Shown piece after piece: positions 10,390 to 21,599 of a DNA stretch of 64,000 bases (within the stretch, counting starts at the first letter, position 1; every line of letters begins with the position of its first letter). The translations under genes and the position numbers were made by a program. The notes below the pieces were generated by a model that did no database searches, had not been told where the DNA came from, and was given only the letters and a program-made list of their open reading frames with translations. The stretch lies in the NCBI RefSeq assembly GCF_027943255.1, contig NC_072892.1, positions 32,883,792-32,947,791 of the forward strand, written 5' to 3'. The stretch is from Anastrepha obliqua (taxonomy: Eukaryota; Arthropoda; Insecta; Diptera; Tephritidae).

Positions 10390-11110
10390 TACCCAGCTCG
10401 GGAGTAGTGGGCCTCGAAAACACTCTTCCATCGAGCACGGTTCTGGGCTGTGATTTTTGCGTCGTCCCACATGATGTCGGCATCGCTAGCTCGCGCAATA
10501 TCGACCTACCTTCTCCAAATATTTTTTGGTCGACCGCGACCTCTACTCACTTGCGGGTTCTAGTCCAGTGCGGTTCTCGTAATTCTATCTGGTCGTTTTC
10601 CACGGGTGTGAGCTATCCATCGTCACTTTTGGCGTTTGATTTGTCATAGGATGGGCTCCTCATTCGTTGATCTCCACAGCGCGTCGTTGCTGATGGTGTT
10701 CGGCCAGAATATTCTATAGATCATGAGGAGGCATTGTGTGCACTGTGTGATGGTGTTAGAGACCAGCCATTTTTCACTTCTGTACAATAATACTGACTTC
10801 ACACATGAGGTGAATATTCGCCGTTTAGAGTGCCTGGAGATTTGCGAACTCGCCCACTTGCTTTGTTTAGTCCGCAATTGGCATCTTCATCTGCTCCACC
10901 GTCTGTCGTGATAGTGCAGCCGAGGTAGTAGAAGCTTTCGACAAATTTCACCGGGCACCCGGCAACCATTATTTGTCTTGCGTTATTGTGACTAGTCTAT
11001 CCGCCTTCGCTTGCATGTCAACGAGTAGAGTAAGAGAAGAAGCAGATGCTATCGGCGAAGTCCAGGTCTTCAAGATGCCTGGTGATAATCTATACGAACA
11101 TCTCGAAACA
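10390..11110 (-). pseudogene. LINE (RTE/CR1-like) reverse transcriptase C-terminus, broken
   Basis: Read on the minus strand. Near 11060 the translation gives LDFADSICF, a decayed LxFADDI polymerase box. This is followed by IFTSCVKSVLLYRSEKW and WPNTISNDALW (10877-10650), the thumb region of RTE/CR1-type LINEs (SNVKSVLLYG.E.W ... WPD.ISN..LW). The C-terminal tail ALDWNPQVSRGRGRPKN...W then lies at about 10570-10500. Several stops and frame changes are present. The catalytic block is damaged and the 5' part is gone. Confidence 0.7.
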
Positions 11111-11639
11111 TCTCCGCATAGGCAAATGCAAAATATTTGATGGTACGAAATTGCTTTCTTTTTCTACATACTTTCATGTGTAAAAAGCATACATGTTTTG
11201 AGCGACTCTCAAGTAAACCTTCTCATGCTTGCAGTTTCATCATCAATCTCTAGACTTCCAAGTTGGAAAATAGAGTCAGTTTCGCCTACTCAATTCTCTT
11301 GAAAGCGGTGCCATTATAAATCCACGAAGCGCAAATACTTATAAATGATATCGCTTCGAAGTTCAATCAATGTAGTGGTGAACACTGGATATTCCATCCA
11401 GAAGTTTCTATCAATCATAAATTTAACCTTTCGTACTTCTTTAGTGAATTTCAGAAGAAGTGGTCGGCTCTCTCTTCATACGTATGATTATTTTTAAGGA
11501 AGCAGTTGAGAGTTGCAGATCAATCGGAGTTGCTGAGTTTGTGTTAAACTTTAGTCCATTCTTTCAGATGCTAGCCATTTTTTTTCACTACTTTGACTAA
11601 GGTGCCTGAATATGTTTAACGACGCCGTGGAAAATTGTG

Positions 11640-12000
11640 TGGCGGACGATCTAATCGCAAAGAGTCATACGAGAAGTGAACGATAAAGCTTGTAAGAATA
11701 ATGGAGACAACAATGGTTGATGTCTTCGGAATAATACCCATTCGTTTTTGCAATCACCTCTTCGTTTGAACAAAATATTTTACCCACCATCCATTTATCC
11801 AAATCAATGTACAAATAGTAGTTCGAGGGATCCGAGACAGCTTAGTGTGGAGAGGAGGGGGTATTTGAAACGAGTTGGAACCCTTTTTCCATTAATTTTG
11901 CGACCACAACTGCTGAGGCGGGAGTTGGTGCGTTGTTGTGATGGAAAAGGAAAATCACTCGACGTCCTCGATTCAATCGAATGCCAAAAACAAATAAATA
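11640..12000 (-). pseudogene. mariner transposase fragment
   Basis: The minus-strand reading gives VIFLFHHNNAPTPASAVVVA then EKGFQLVSNTP. After a frame problem it gives YLYIDLDKWMVGKIFCSNEE and a VIAKTNGYY tail. This matches the second catalytic block and C-terminus of mariner (VLFHQDNARPH...LELGFQLVPHPPYSPDL...YLF..LKKWL.GK.F.SNEEV). The catalytic Asp of HQDN is Asn here (HHNN), and the SPDLAPSD motif is destroyed. No terminal repeats were located. It is dead. Confidence 0.65.
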
Positions 12001-12179
12001 GACTGATCTGGCTGCAGCTTAGTGTGAGATGCTACCAACTAAACATAACCTCGATATGCGCCAGTAGAGCCATCTTCCTGAATTTGCACGGACTTTTTAA
12101 AGGATCCTCGTTTAGTGATTTGGGTATCAAATTAAAAGAAACACAACTGACAAATGGGAAACGTTGTAACTTCAATAGT

Positions 12180-12525
12180 GAAATCTAAAAATGTGCGGCG
12201 ATGGAACAATGGGCTGTATGAGCTCATCCTCGACATAAACGTAGCACAGCAAATATAGATCCAGCGGTTTTGTTGGCTGCGTCATGTCGACAAAATGGAA
12301 ACAAACGCTCCGGTTCTGAAATTATTCAATGCGGTACCAGCTGTTAGTAACAGAGGAAGAAGAAGGCCTCCTCTGCGTTGGAAAGATCAGGTGGAGAAGG
12401 ACTTGGCTTCACTTGGTGTGTCCAACTGGCGCTGGTTAGCACGAGAAAAAAACGATTGGCGTGCTATTTTAAACTCGGCCAAAACCACATAAGCAGTTAT
12501 CGCATCAATGAAGAAGAAGAAGATG
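12180..12525 (+). pseudogene. LINE C-terminus with simple-repeat 3' tail
   Basis: From 12295 the reading gives METNAPVLKLFNAVPAVSN, then RGRRRPPLRWKDQVEKDL, then LGVSNWRWLAREKNDWR and ILNSAKTT with its stop. This is the arginine-rich C-terminal signature of RTE/CR1-like LINEs (GRRR.RPRLRW.D.VE.DL..LGV.NWR..A..R..WR). It is followed by a short 3' UTR ending in a (GAA)n-type tail near 12510-12525, as expected for RTE-like 3' ends. The rest of the element is missing. Confidence 0.7.
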
Positions 12526-12759
12526 TATGTCTATATTTAAAAATAATTTTTTTAATGAAAAATCTGGTGATATTAATATAACTGACGATAATCATTATGA
12601 AAGCTTCATTTTAGAGCTCGATAGTTTTTTATATTTCTTCCAACTGAATTTTCAAGTTTTTAATTCAAATTTTGTATTTTCATTTTATGACAGCCAAACC
12701 ACTGTGCATAAGCGGCTATGCAAATGCTTTATGAAATGTATACTACTTTTCAGTTCGTA

Positions 12760-12996
12760 CAAGGTGGCGCAAAATTAATCACCCTATTGGAAGATTTGTA
12801 ATTTTTGCAAATGGCATCGTACGTCCGCCATATTTGACACTGTGAACTAAAAATTTGCAGTACAGACAAACAAACAAACGAGCGCGTAATGGGCAAAATA
12901 AAGATTTCCATCATTAAAAATAATTTATAAAGTTTTTTATTTAGTAAAAATGTATTTAAAAAATAAAAATTGCAAGATTCATTTTGCGCCACCTTG
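12760..12996. mobile_element. MITE with CAAGGTGGCGCAAAAT ends, copy 1
   Basis: The 237-bp element is flanked by TA (12758-12759 and 12997-12998). Its ends read CAAGGTGGCGCAAAATTAATC and the reverse complement of GATTCATTTTGCGCCACCTTG; they differ at one position. There is no ORF. TA target sites and short TIRs fit a Tc1/mariner-mobilised MITE. A more decayed copy is at 18168-18390. Confidence 0.85.
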
Positions 12997-12998
12997 TA

Positions 12999-14159
12999 CA
13001 ACATTCATTCACATGCGCCTAGGTGTCAACAGGCGTTTCACCCGCACCTTTCACTGCGCCCACTCCACCACCAAGCCGCCTACAACTAATTACTTAAGCA
13101 AATAAATACCTCCGCCTAACTGGTTGTCTAGCCATTTGATAGATCACTAGAATGATCGTAATGGCGATTTTCATCGTTTAATAACTAATATACGAATCAT
13201 TTTCCAACTACTTATTTAATTAAATAAATATTTATTATTTTCTTAATCTACTCGAAACAATTCTAATGGCGCTAATTAAGTGGCTGCGCTTAAACTTCGC
13301 TATGCAAATCAGAATTTATGAGCTCATGTCTGCGAGTTGTCAGATTTATTTATTGTTTTTATTATTTCTGTACGATTTGCGTCGCTGTCGTGTTGAAGAA
13401 GTGGTTTACTATTTCGCACAAATCGTGATTGCTAATTGAATTGCCATTTGTTGTGCAAAACCATGTAACATAGAAATATTGTTTGGACAATTGCGAGAGT
13501 AAATATGAAAACGGAAAATACCTTCGCTTAAGTAGCAGCCGAATGTACTAAGCATTCGGGTTGGGCGCCTGTAAAAGTCATACAACTGCACGCAACTCAT
13601 AAATTATACTCCATGAAACTTTATAAGAAAAAATTATACATAAAAAATTTATCGATGTGTCGCAATAATTTTTCTTATTTTTTACACCTGATCATTTGTA
13701 ATGGGCCAGTAGCAAGATCGTTTGGCTGATTATGCGAACATTTCTATGCTGCCTGGACCAGGTCTTGTATCTTGCGGTATTGAGTTTCATCTTGCGATTT
13801 GCATCGTTTCTTCTAAGGTAGCGGAAAGGCTCATTTCATGGTTTTTATTTATTTTAAATTTATGTTATATGCAAATAGGGGTCATTAAGACAGACAAACG
13901 GAGCTATGCAAGAGCGGCGGTTTTCACAGATCTTTCATAAGTTCAAAGCTATTTAAAATAAATATATCTCGATAGTGAGAAAATTATATTAAATGCTGTG
14001 TTAAATAATATGTTGCTGTAACAAAATGTAAGAAAAATAACAATCACGTTTTCGTATGGAAAAATGCAACCTTACTTTTGAATTATAATTTTTGAAAATA
14101 TAGCGTCAAATCAAGGGCCTTGAAGAGACTTGCGTAGATGTTTTTTTTGTATATCTCCC
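12999..14159. other. Intergenic DNA, no gene recognised
   Basis: AT-rich with a few balanced patches (13020-13100). The open frames of 60-72 codons here show no family features. Confidence 0.55.
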
Positions 14160-16727
14160 CTTTTTTTATTACAGTCTGTTATATATTATATTAACAATAT
14201 GTAATTTTTGTACAATTAGGGTCTATTATGTTCTTTTACCAATGTAAGAAGAATCTGTTGTTATTATTATTGTTTTTTGTGATTACACTGTAAATCTTAT
14301 AGTTAGATCAGTCGGTGTGAGTCGCTTTAATCTTCGTTTGATATTTTCTGCCGGTGCTATTTTACGCATTTCTTCGTTTTGGTGGACTGACAGTCGCTGT
14401 ACATGCTTAGTGCTACATTTTGTGATTGTTTCTACGTTTAAGTCACGATGTATGGCTTCATTGGAAATAAACCAACCACCATTTGTTATATTTCGTAATA
14501 TTTTGGATTGTGTTCGCTGTATGAGCTGGATATTTGTGTTTTTAGCCGTTCCCCATATTTCTATTCCGTATTTCCAGATAGGAGTAATAATTGTTTTGTA
14601 TATAGTCACTTTATTATACAGTGATAGTTTTGATGCTCGTCCGATTAGCCAACTTAATTGCCGGTACTTATTCTTGATTTGATTTCTTCTGCTGCTTCCA
14701 TGTTAGTTTTTCGTCAATAGTTATTCCAAGATATTTTGCTGCTGGGCAGATTTTTATTTTGTTGTTTTTTAAGGTTAGATTATATTTTGATGTCTTTTTG
14801 TTTGTATATATAACTTGTATAGTTTTGTCTTTATTAACTTCTATACCCCATTCGTCAAACCAATTTACTGTATTGTTTATTAATTTTTGAAGTGTAAAGG
14901 TCGCCAGTTTTTCGTCATTGTTTGATGCCATTAATACAGTATCATCCGCGAACGTTGCTATCATTGTATTATCTGTTGTCGGAGTTGGCACATCTGCGGT
15001 GTATATTAGATATAAGAGAGGACCTAATACACTGCCTTGCGGTACTTCAGCTGTCATTGGTAGAATATCGGAATATTCGTCTTCTTATCTTATATAAAAT
15101 TTTCGATCAGTTATGTAGCTCTTCAAAAGTTCAAAGTAGTTTTGTGGAAAGATTCGTTTGAGCTTATGCAAAATCCTTTATGCCAAACTTTATCAAAGGC
15201 TTTTGCAATGTCTAGGTATACAGCTACACAATATTTTTTGTCATTCATATCGTTAAGTATTTTGTTAGTAACCCTGTGGATTTGTTGGACTGTTGAGTGT
15301 TGCCGTCTAAATCGGAATTGATGGCTTGGTATCACTTTTTTTGCTGTCAAAATTGGTTCTAGTCGGTCGAACAATATTTTTTCAAACACTTTTGAAAGAA
15401 TTGGCAATAGGCTGATGGGTCGATATGAGGCAGTTTTGGTGGCATCTTTTCCTGGTTTGGGTATGGCGGTAATTTGAGCAATTTTCCATAGTCGGGAGAA
15501 GTATTTAGTCTCTAACATGCAATTGAATATATTTCTTATGAATTGCAATGCTATTTTAGATAACTCTTGTAAAATTTTTCCATTTATTAAATCATATCCT
15601 GGAGCTTTTTTATCGCTTAGCTGTCTTATTTGATTTTTAATTTCGCTTATGGTGGTCTTTCTTGTTTTAATTTGCGGAACGTTTATTATGTTATCAGATT
15701 TAATGTTAATGTTTTGATTATCCATTTCGCTTGTAAATGTGTCTAAGAAGTGTCTGGCTAGGGAGTCGGCTTTTTCTTTGCTTGTTTTTGCCCATGTGCC
15801 GGCTTCTGTTTTGATGGGAGGTTTATGTATTACAGCGCCATTAATGTGTTTTGTTGCTTTCCATAAGGAGTAATTTGTAGATGCTGCTGTTCCCAGGTTT
15901 GCCATATAATTTCGAAGTTTACTCTCCTTGTGTTTTGTAATTAATGCTTTTAGCTCATTTGTCGCTTTATTAAGTTTGGTTTTATCTGCTGGATGTCTGG
16001 TCGTTTGCCATGTTTTGCGGAGTTTTCTTTTTTCGCCGATTTTCTCTTTAATGTAAGTTGGGATATTTTCTTTATTTGTCATTTTCGGTGTGGTTGTAGA
16101 GGAAGCAACTGCTTGTATTACGCTATCATTGAAATATACAATAGCGGAGTCAATTTCATCTCGAGTTTTCAGTGATATATTTATTTTGAGTTTTTGCTCT
16201 AATATTTGGCAAGCATTAGTCCAATTCGTTCTAGAATTATATAGGCCCATAGATTGTTTTATTTCAATAAGTCCAAGTAAGGTCATAATTAATGGTGAAT
16301 GGTCTGAAGATAGCTCTAAACATGATTTTATTGTCAGATTTTCATATGGCATATTTTTAATTATGCAAAAGTCAATTAAGTCCGGTTGTTTTTTCGTATC
16401 TGTTGGCCAGTAGGTTGGCTCACCTGTGCTAATAAACCGACTATTATTTTTTCTAATGGCTTCAATTAATTGCCTCCCTTTTTTATTTGTTAACCTTGAC
16501 CCCCAAAGTATATTTTTAGCATTGTAGTCTCCTCCGGCTAAATATCGATTCCCTAGCGATTTTAGATAATGCAGGTATTGTTCTTTTGTGTTGTTAAATT
16601 TGGGGGGACAGTAGACTGCAGATATTGCTATTTGCCCTTTTATGTCTTCTATGGCTATTGTGGTGGCTTGGATGTTTTTTTCTCTGTATACCTCCAGTTC
16701 ATTGTATTTAATATTTATTTTAAAGTA
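14160..16727 (-). mobile_element. Jockey-like LINE: endonuclease and reverse transcriptase, 5'-truncated and frameshifted
   Basis: Read on the minus strand from 16727. The reading opens inside an APE-type endonuclease (ISAVYCPPKF, RYLAGGDYNAKN, EPTYWP, then SSDHSPLI near 16295, the catalytic SDH). The reverse transcriptase follows: KKAPGYDLINGKIL, ASYRPISLLPILSKVFEKIL, VYLDIAKAFDKVWH (15220-15170). After a frameshift near 15060-15120 it continues VPQGSVLGPLLYLIYTAD and FADDTVLM, the catalytic F-A-D-D at about 14960-14940. After another near 14610-14670 it gives ITPIWKYGIEIWGTA. About 80 residues of endonuclease and all of ORF1 are missing. A 3' UTR with AATAAA-like sequence runs to about 14160. 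It is dead, but among the longest LINE copies here. Confidence 0.88.
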
Positions 16728-16804
16728 AAAAATGTACCAGTTTAGATTCTTTCAGGTTTCCCTGTTTTTTTTTTTTTTTTAAATAGCAGTAAGGAAAAAT
16801 TACA

Positions 16805-17035
16805 TCATTTATAAGTCCACCATAGGCAAGTCGTCAGGCAAAATCCGCCAAGCAGTCAATTCCTGAATGCCTAATTGTTCAGTACGTCGAGATATCGATG
16901 TTGAAGGTGGTCCAGCAACACTTTGCGCTATAGCAACAATACTGTCAATAAAACGTCCAGTCCTTGGCCTGCCAGTTCTTTTTCTATGCTCAACAGAATC
17001 GGTTTCTTAAAATTTGTTCACCAATCTTTCAATTG
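16805..17035 (-). pseudogene. DD41D (Rosa-like) transposase fragment, helix-turn-helix part
   Basis: The minus-strand reading gives LVNKF-stop-ETDSVEHRKRTG, then RPRTGRFIDSIVAIAQSVA, then PPSTSISRRTEQLGI. This is the paired-like DNA-binding region seen in the DD41D copies of this window (FEETGSV...RPRTGR...I.AV..SV...PSTS.RRR.Q.L). The DDE part is absent. A T run (about 16765-16783) separates it from the LINE to the left. Confidence 0.55.
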
Positions 17036-17129
17036 TCTACTCATTCGGACGATTATTTCCAACAAAAAAACAAACGAATCAATGGGTAATTTAAGCGTGG
17101 CTTGGCAAGGTTTGTACGATCTTAGAAGA

Positions 17130-17770
17130 TGATCCACATCAAGTACGTCCAAAAATAGCAACAACATCAGAAATCGTAGAAAAAAATACAGGAAAATGTT
17201 GGAAAGTCGTCAAGTGGCTGAAAGAGATTTAGAGAAGCTCTAAGCATCTCTGTGGGCAGTGTATTGGGTTTAAAAGGTTGTGTGCAAAATGGGTGCCGCT
17301 AACAATGGAACAAAAACACATTTGAATGCGACTTTCTCAGCAACATTTAGAGCATTTTCGAAAGGATAAAGTGTATTTTGTGCATCGATTCATCACTACG
17401 GATGCGACTTGGGTCAGTCACCATGACCCTAAAACAAACCAAGAGGCTAAAGGGTGGTGTGAACCTGGTTCTTTGCTGTTCGAGTTCGTGTCCATAAATC
17501 GGCCACGCAGGTGTTGGCATCAGTTTTTTGGGATGCGAAAGGAATTTTGTTTGTGGATTACTTACAAACTGGTACAGCAATAAGTTCTGCATATTATTGT
17601 AAACTTTTAGTTCAGCTGAAGGAAAAATCGTGAAAGAAGGCCCAATTTGCAAAAATAAATTAAATTATTGGTGCATCCACCGTATTTTGCAGATGTGGCC
17701 CCTGACGGTGTTGCACATTTGCTCCATGTAATAAGGAGAAAATGCGTAGCATCGTCGATGAAAAAGAATA
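17130..17770 (+). pseudogene. mariner transposase relic
   Basis: The plus-strand blocks read ALSISVGSVLGFKRLCAKWV and MRLSQQHLEHFRKDKVYFV. Then comes HRFITTDATWVSHHDPKTNQ, the first catalytic block, where the family has TVDETWIHHYTPE; the reading here is TTDATW, so the Asp is retained. FGMRKEFCLWITYK and LVHPPYFADVAPDGVAH-like remnants follow. The second catalytic block is missing and the SPDLAPSD motif is garbled. Several frameshifts are needed, so it is dead. It ends where the DD41D derivative begins (17773). Confidence 0.7.
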
Positions 17771-17772
17771 TA

Positions 17773-18119
17773 AAGGGTGGTTAAATTTCAAGGGCCGATG
17801 TTGAATGTGAACCACACCTAACCGTTAACGACACCGTCGGACTTCTTTCTTTGGGGTTATTTGAAAGAAAAGGTGTACGTCAATCAGTCAGCAACAATTC
17901 AAGAGCTAAAGGATGAGATAATTCGGCACATTAACGGCATAAAACCTCAATTATGCCTCAGCGTCATCGAAAATTTGGACCATCGGATGGAGGTGTGCCG
18001 TCGAGGCACGTAATTGAGCCATACCAATATTACCATAATAAAGAGAAATGATAATAATTTCCTTAAAAAATTGTATTTTATTTAAAATCAACACCGGCCC
18101 TTAAAACTTAACCACCCTT
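17773..18119 (+). mobile_element. DD41D family A, 347-bp deletion derivative
   Basis: The ends read AAGGGTGGTTAAATTTCAAG and the reverse complement of CTTAAAACTTAACCACCCTT, flanked by TATA on each side. Inside, the 5' UTR is joined directly to the transposase 3' part: TPSDFFLWGYLKEKVYVNQ, then IQELKDEIIRHINGI, then LCLSVIENLDHRMEVCRR. This is the C-terminal stretch found in the copies at 33.2 and 47.6 kb. About 930 bp of a 1.28-kb element is missing. It could still be mobilised in trans because both ends are intact. Confidence 0.85.
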
Positions 18120-18167
18120 TATATATAGAAATTAACGCGATTTTCTAGCAATTTCGACTTTCTTATG

Positions 18168-18390
18168 CAAGGTGGCACAAAATTAAACAGCCTATGGGAA
18201 GATTTATAATTTTGTCAAACGGCGTCGTACGTCAATCATATCTGACACTTGTAAACTAAACAGCTACAGTATACAAAAAAAAACAAGCAATGGAACGTGT
18301 AAAGATCAAAATTAAGATTTCAATTGCTCAGAATAATTTGTTTTTTTTTTTTAATTTTTTAGTAAATTGATGATTAATTTTGTGCTGCTA
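18168..18390. mobile_element. CAAGGTGGC MITE, degenerate copy 2
   Basis: Starts CAAGGTGGCACAAAATTAAA and follows the same internal order as the copy at 12760: GGAAGATTTATAATTTT, then CGTCGTACGTC, then ATCTGACACTTGTAAACTAA. It ends near TTAATTTTGTGCTGCTA with a decayed right tip. It is older than copy 1. Confidence 0.75.
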
Positions 18391-18880
18391 AAATTTATTG
18401 GGCTGTAAAACTGCGTACCCATTTTTTTAAATTCTGGTTAAAAAGCTAGATTTTTGTGCGAATTTTTCCTTTTTTTGTTGTTACGCAGTTGCTGTACTTT
18501 TATAAAAAAATGATGAACACTAAAAAATCAGAAAAATATCCCAAATTGGCTGTATTTTTTTCGCAGGCTATATATGTATGCAAGTATGTCTATATGTCAA
18601 TAGCGGCGTCTTGAATGACAAGCATCATGTGGGTGATAAAACTGCAACGGCCTCAAACGGCATTTTTTTCTTGATTATAAGGGTCACATGCGCTGGTGCT
18701 ACTTGCTGCATTTCCATGTATGTATCAGTAGATAACATTTGTGGCAACATGTGCTGAACATGCAAAGTACAAGTACACAGATACATACACATGCAAATGT
18801 ACTTCTACATATTTTATGTAATATGGGTCACTGTGATCTCTGCTCAGTCAACTCCCTAACTGACTGATTGATAACGCGAT
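18391..18880. other. AT-rich spacer, no gene
   Basis: No coding signal. The start (AATTTATTGGGCTGTAAAACTGCG) resembles a stretch near 23785-23810, so part may belong to a dispersed repeat. Confidence 0.45.
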
Positions 18881-19700
18881 ATTTGACAGCGACATGAATT
18901 GCGTATTAGAGGCAAAGTTTGAAAAGTTATGGGAATCTCACTATGCAACTTACAGGGTTTACTAAGCATAGTTGCAGCTATTAATGAACAAAAGAAGAAA
19001 AAAATCTGATAGGTATTTTTCAAAATTACAAAAAAATTCAAAACAAATAAAGAGAAACCAATCTGAAAGAGGTTTTTTTTTATCAAAAATTACAAAAGAA
19101 TATAAAAATAAAAATATTTACCAAAAATTTAAAAGCAAACCAAAATTGGTATATTAAAAATATGTAACAAACATTTCAAAAAAAATTCTAACAAATTTCC
19201 AAAAAATAAAATTGTTCCAAAACACATTAAAAACAACGTTTTTAAATGTCAAAAATTACCAACGAAAAAAATCTGAGAGGTGTTTTTTAAAATTACAAAA
19301 AAAAAAAAAAAAATCAAGAAAAGAGTAATAAGGAACAAATCTGAAAGAGGTACTTCTCAAATTTTACAAAAAATTAAAAAAAAAAAATGTTTGGCAAAAA
19401 TTTAAAAACATTCTTTTCTCAAAATTATTTAACAATAAACATTTCCAAAAAAAAATTAAAAATAAACAAATTTCCAGAAAAAAATTGTTCCAAAAAACAT
19501 TGAAAAAATGTGCTTTTAAATGTCAAAAATTACCAAAAAAATAAGAATGTTTGCCAACGAAAAAAATCTGCAAAATTACAAAAAAAAAAAAAAAAATAAA
19601 AAAAAATTAAAATATTTGCCAAAAAGTAAAAAAAAAATATTTCTAAAAAAAATTGTTTCCAAAAATATTAAAAAAATTTCCATATGTATAGATGTACTTA
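18881..19700 (+). repeat. A-rich diverged array, copy 1, with conserved leader
   Basis: The leader (about 18910-18985) includes AAAGTTATGGGAATCTCACT and TTACAGGGTTTACTAAGCAT. It is followed by A-rich DNA in which AATCTGAxAGGT recurs at about 19007, 19059, 19267, 19340 and 19566, each trailed by TTTTCAAAATTACAAAA. Between them are GTTTGCCAAAAA and TTCCAAAAAACATT blocks. The alternating spacing (about 60 and 220 bp) indicates a diverged unit of roughly 280-300 bp. No coding function is evident. Related arrays lie at 21600-23345 and, inverted, at 42776-44530. Confidence 0.75.
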
Positions 19701-21595
19701 TAGAAGGGAGCTTAGACAATATATTAATCTCATTTTCAAATTCCTTAACCAAACTGTATTAAACCAAACTTGCGCCACTTCTATAGCTGATATTTTCGCA
19801 AATTTTGGAGTAGTTTTAAGCTGCTGCGTGCTCTGAGTGGACGACTCGTTCAATTACATTTTGCTGACTATTAACGCATTCAATGTTACACCATTAAAGA
19901 AATTTAATAGAGACAGAGCTATAACAAATTTATCTATCTACTTTTCGTCTAGTCGCTGCTAAAGATCTGCTTCAAAAATCTCACTGCAATGATGCCTAAT
20001 TAGTTATTTTCGTTTATGCCATTAGAAAATGTGTTGAAAATATTAGAATGCTCATACTTTAATGGTTTAATTCGAAAACGATTCAGTTCGCTTAAATTCC
20101 TGACACTTTGAGGGCGCAGCACAAGCGCGTGATCGGCACAAAGATCAACGAGCGCCAACAAATCTATCCGGTTCCCATTAGTTGGTAATTTAGGTAAATA
20201 CCTTAAGGCAAACTTACTATGTAGGTACATATGTATGTATTTATGTATGTTTGTATGTATGTGCACGCAAGCAAGTTTATATCAGAAAAATGATTCTATT
20301 CCTCAAGCCAATCTCTCGCTGCGCAGTAATCGATGACACTTTAGCTTGAGGTTCATTGGAGGCGCACTAATTCGTGTCACAATCGTCATGTTGCATGCCT
20401 CAATTATTGTTAAATTCTTGTTAGTGTAGCTGAAAAATCCAAGACGATTTGTTGGGAGTTGGTGCAAGTAGTTCTATACGCACAAAATACCACACACACA
20501 CAGCCACTACGCAAAGTGGTGCCTGCCACATCCTCGAATTTGTTAATAGCAAATGTTTGAACAAATATCGAGAGCGCGCATTCATCATCAGCCATGGCAT
20601 AGACAATTGTTGCAGTATATCTAAACACATGCACGTATTTATGCATGTACAAGAGGCGTTAAATGGCCATATGTGGCGCAATCCCACGCACTTCACCATT
20701 CCACGGCATTTCGGCTTTGCGGCTCTTATGATGTCATTTTTGGGGCGAGTGAAATTTATGTAAATCATTAGCAGCTCAATCATTCATTCACTCACTCATA
20801 CACTTGGCCGCATGGTGCATTTTTTGGGCCACGCATACATACACACGCACTACATATCAACGTACGATATTCTAAATAAATATACATTCGTGCTCTTGAT
20901 TTTATATTTAACCGCCCCTCCCTTCCAGCTTATTGCGTGAATGATGAATGATTGGTAGCCACAGACTTATTACTGCTTTGAAAAGTTCTGTCACTCTTTT
21001 TAATATTTGTTTTTTCTTCCTTTTTTTAAGTTCTAGGAAAATGCATTGTGCACCGAGTATTATTTGTGTCATGCGTGCCTGTGCATCTGAGTGTTTGGGT
21101 TTATTTGTTGCACAATGTTTTGGTGCTAGAAATTTGTATCAGCCTTATTTTTTGGCAATTTGCTGATGGATGCGCGAGCATTTTTAGACTTGGTTCCACA
21201 TGCAGGGTTAAGGTCTGAAGCTTTGAAAGCTTTAATATACTCGTCCGCTATTAATCAGAGGGACTGGAAAAAATTAAGCAATCGCATTTGAAAATATGTA
21301 CTACGTAAAGTAAATACGTATGTGTGTATGGGTGTGTGCATGCATTAATATATTGCAGATCAACATTTTGAGGTTTTTTGTCTCATAAGTAATATTTTTT
21401 TGGTCTCAAGTATTTTTGTAAATTTTTCTGAAAATTGGTTATTTGTTATCTTGAGTATAAAAAAAGTGAACTGAAAATTGTACAAAAAAACTAATAAATA
21501 ATTTTCATATTTATTCAAGGATGAACATTTTAGTTTAGGGTTTCTTCTTCGGTAATTTTTAAGAGAGAACTACTGAAATATCAGTGAAAAATGTT
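19701..21595. other. Intergenic DNA, probably single copy
   Basis: No gene or mobile element recognised. Overlapping open frames near 20410-20783 on both strands have no family features. A short TATG-type microsatellite is at 20219-20262. Confidence 0.5.
20219..20262. repeat. TATG/TGTA microsatellite
   Basis: An imperfect (TATG)n tract, common in dipteran intergenic DNA. Confidence 0.8.
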
Positions 21596-21599
21596 GCGC

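Noticed and set aside
11748..12188. 146-codon plus-strand open frame
   Set aside because: It lies antisense to a mariner fragment (HHNNAPTP block), and its own translation shows no domain.
14317..16413. Plus-strand open frames of 60-121 codons
   Set aside because: They are shadows of the minus-strand Jockey-like LINE.
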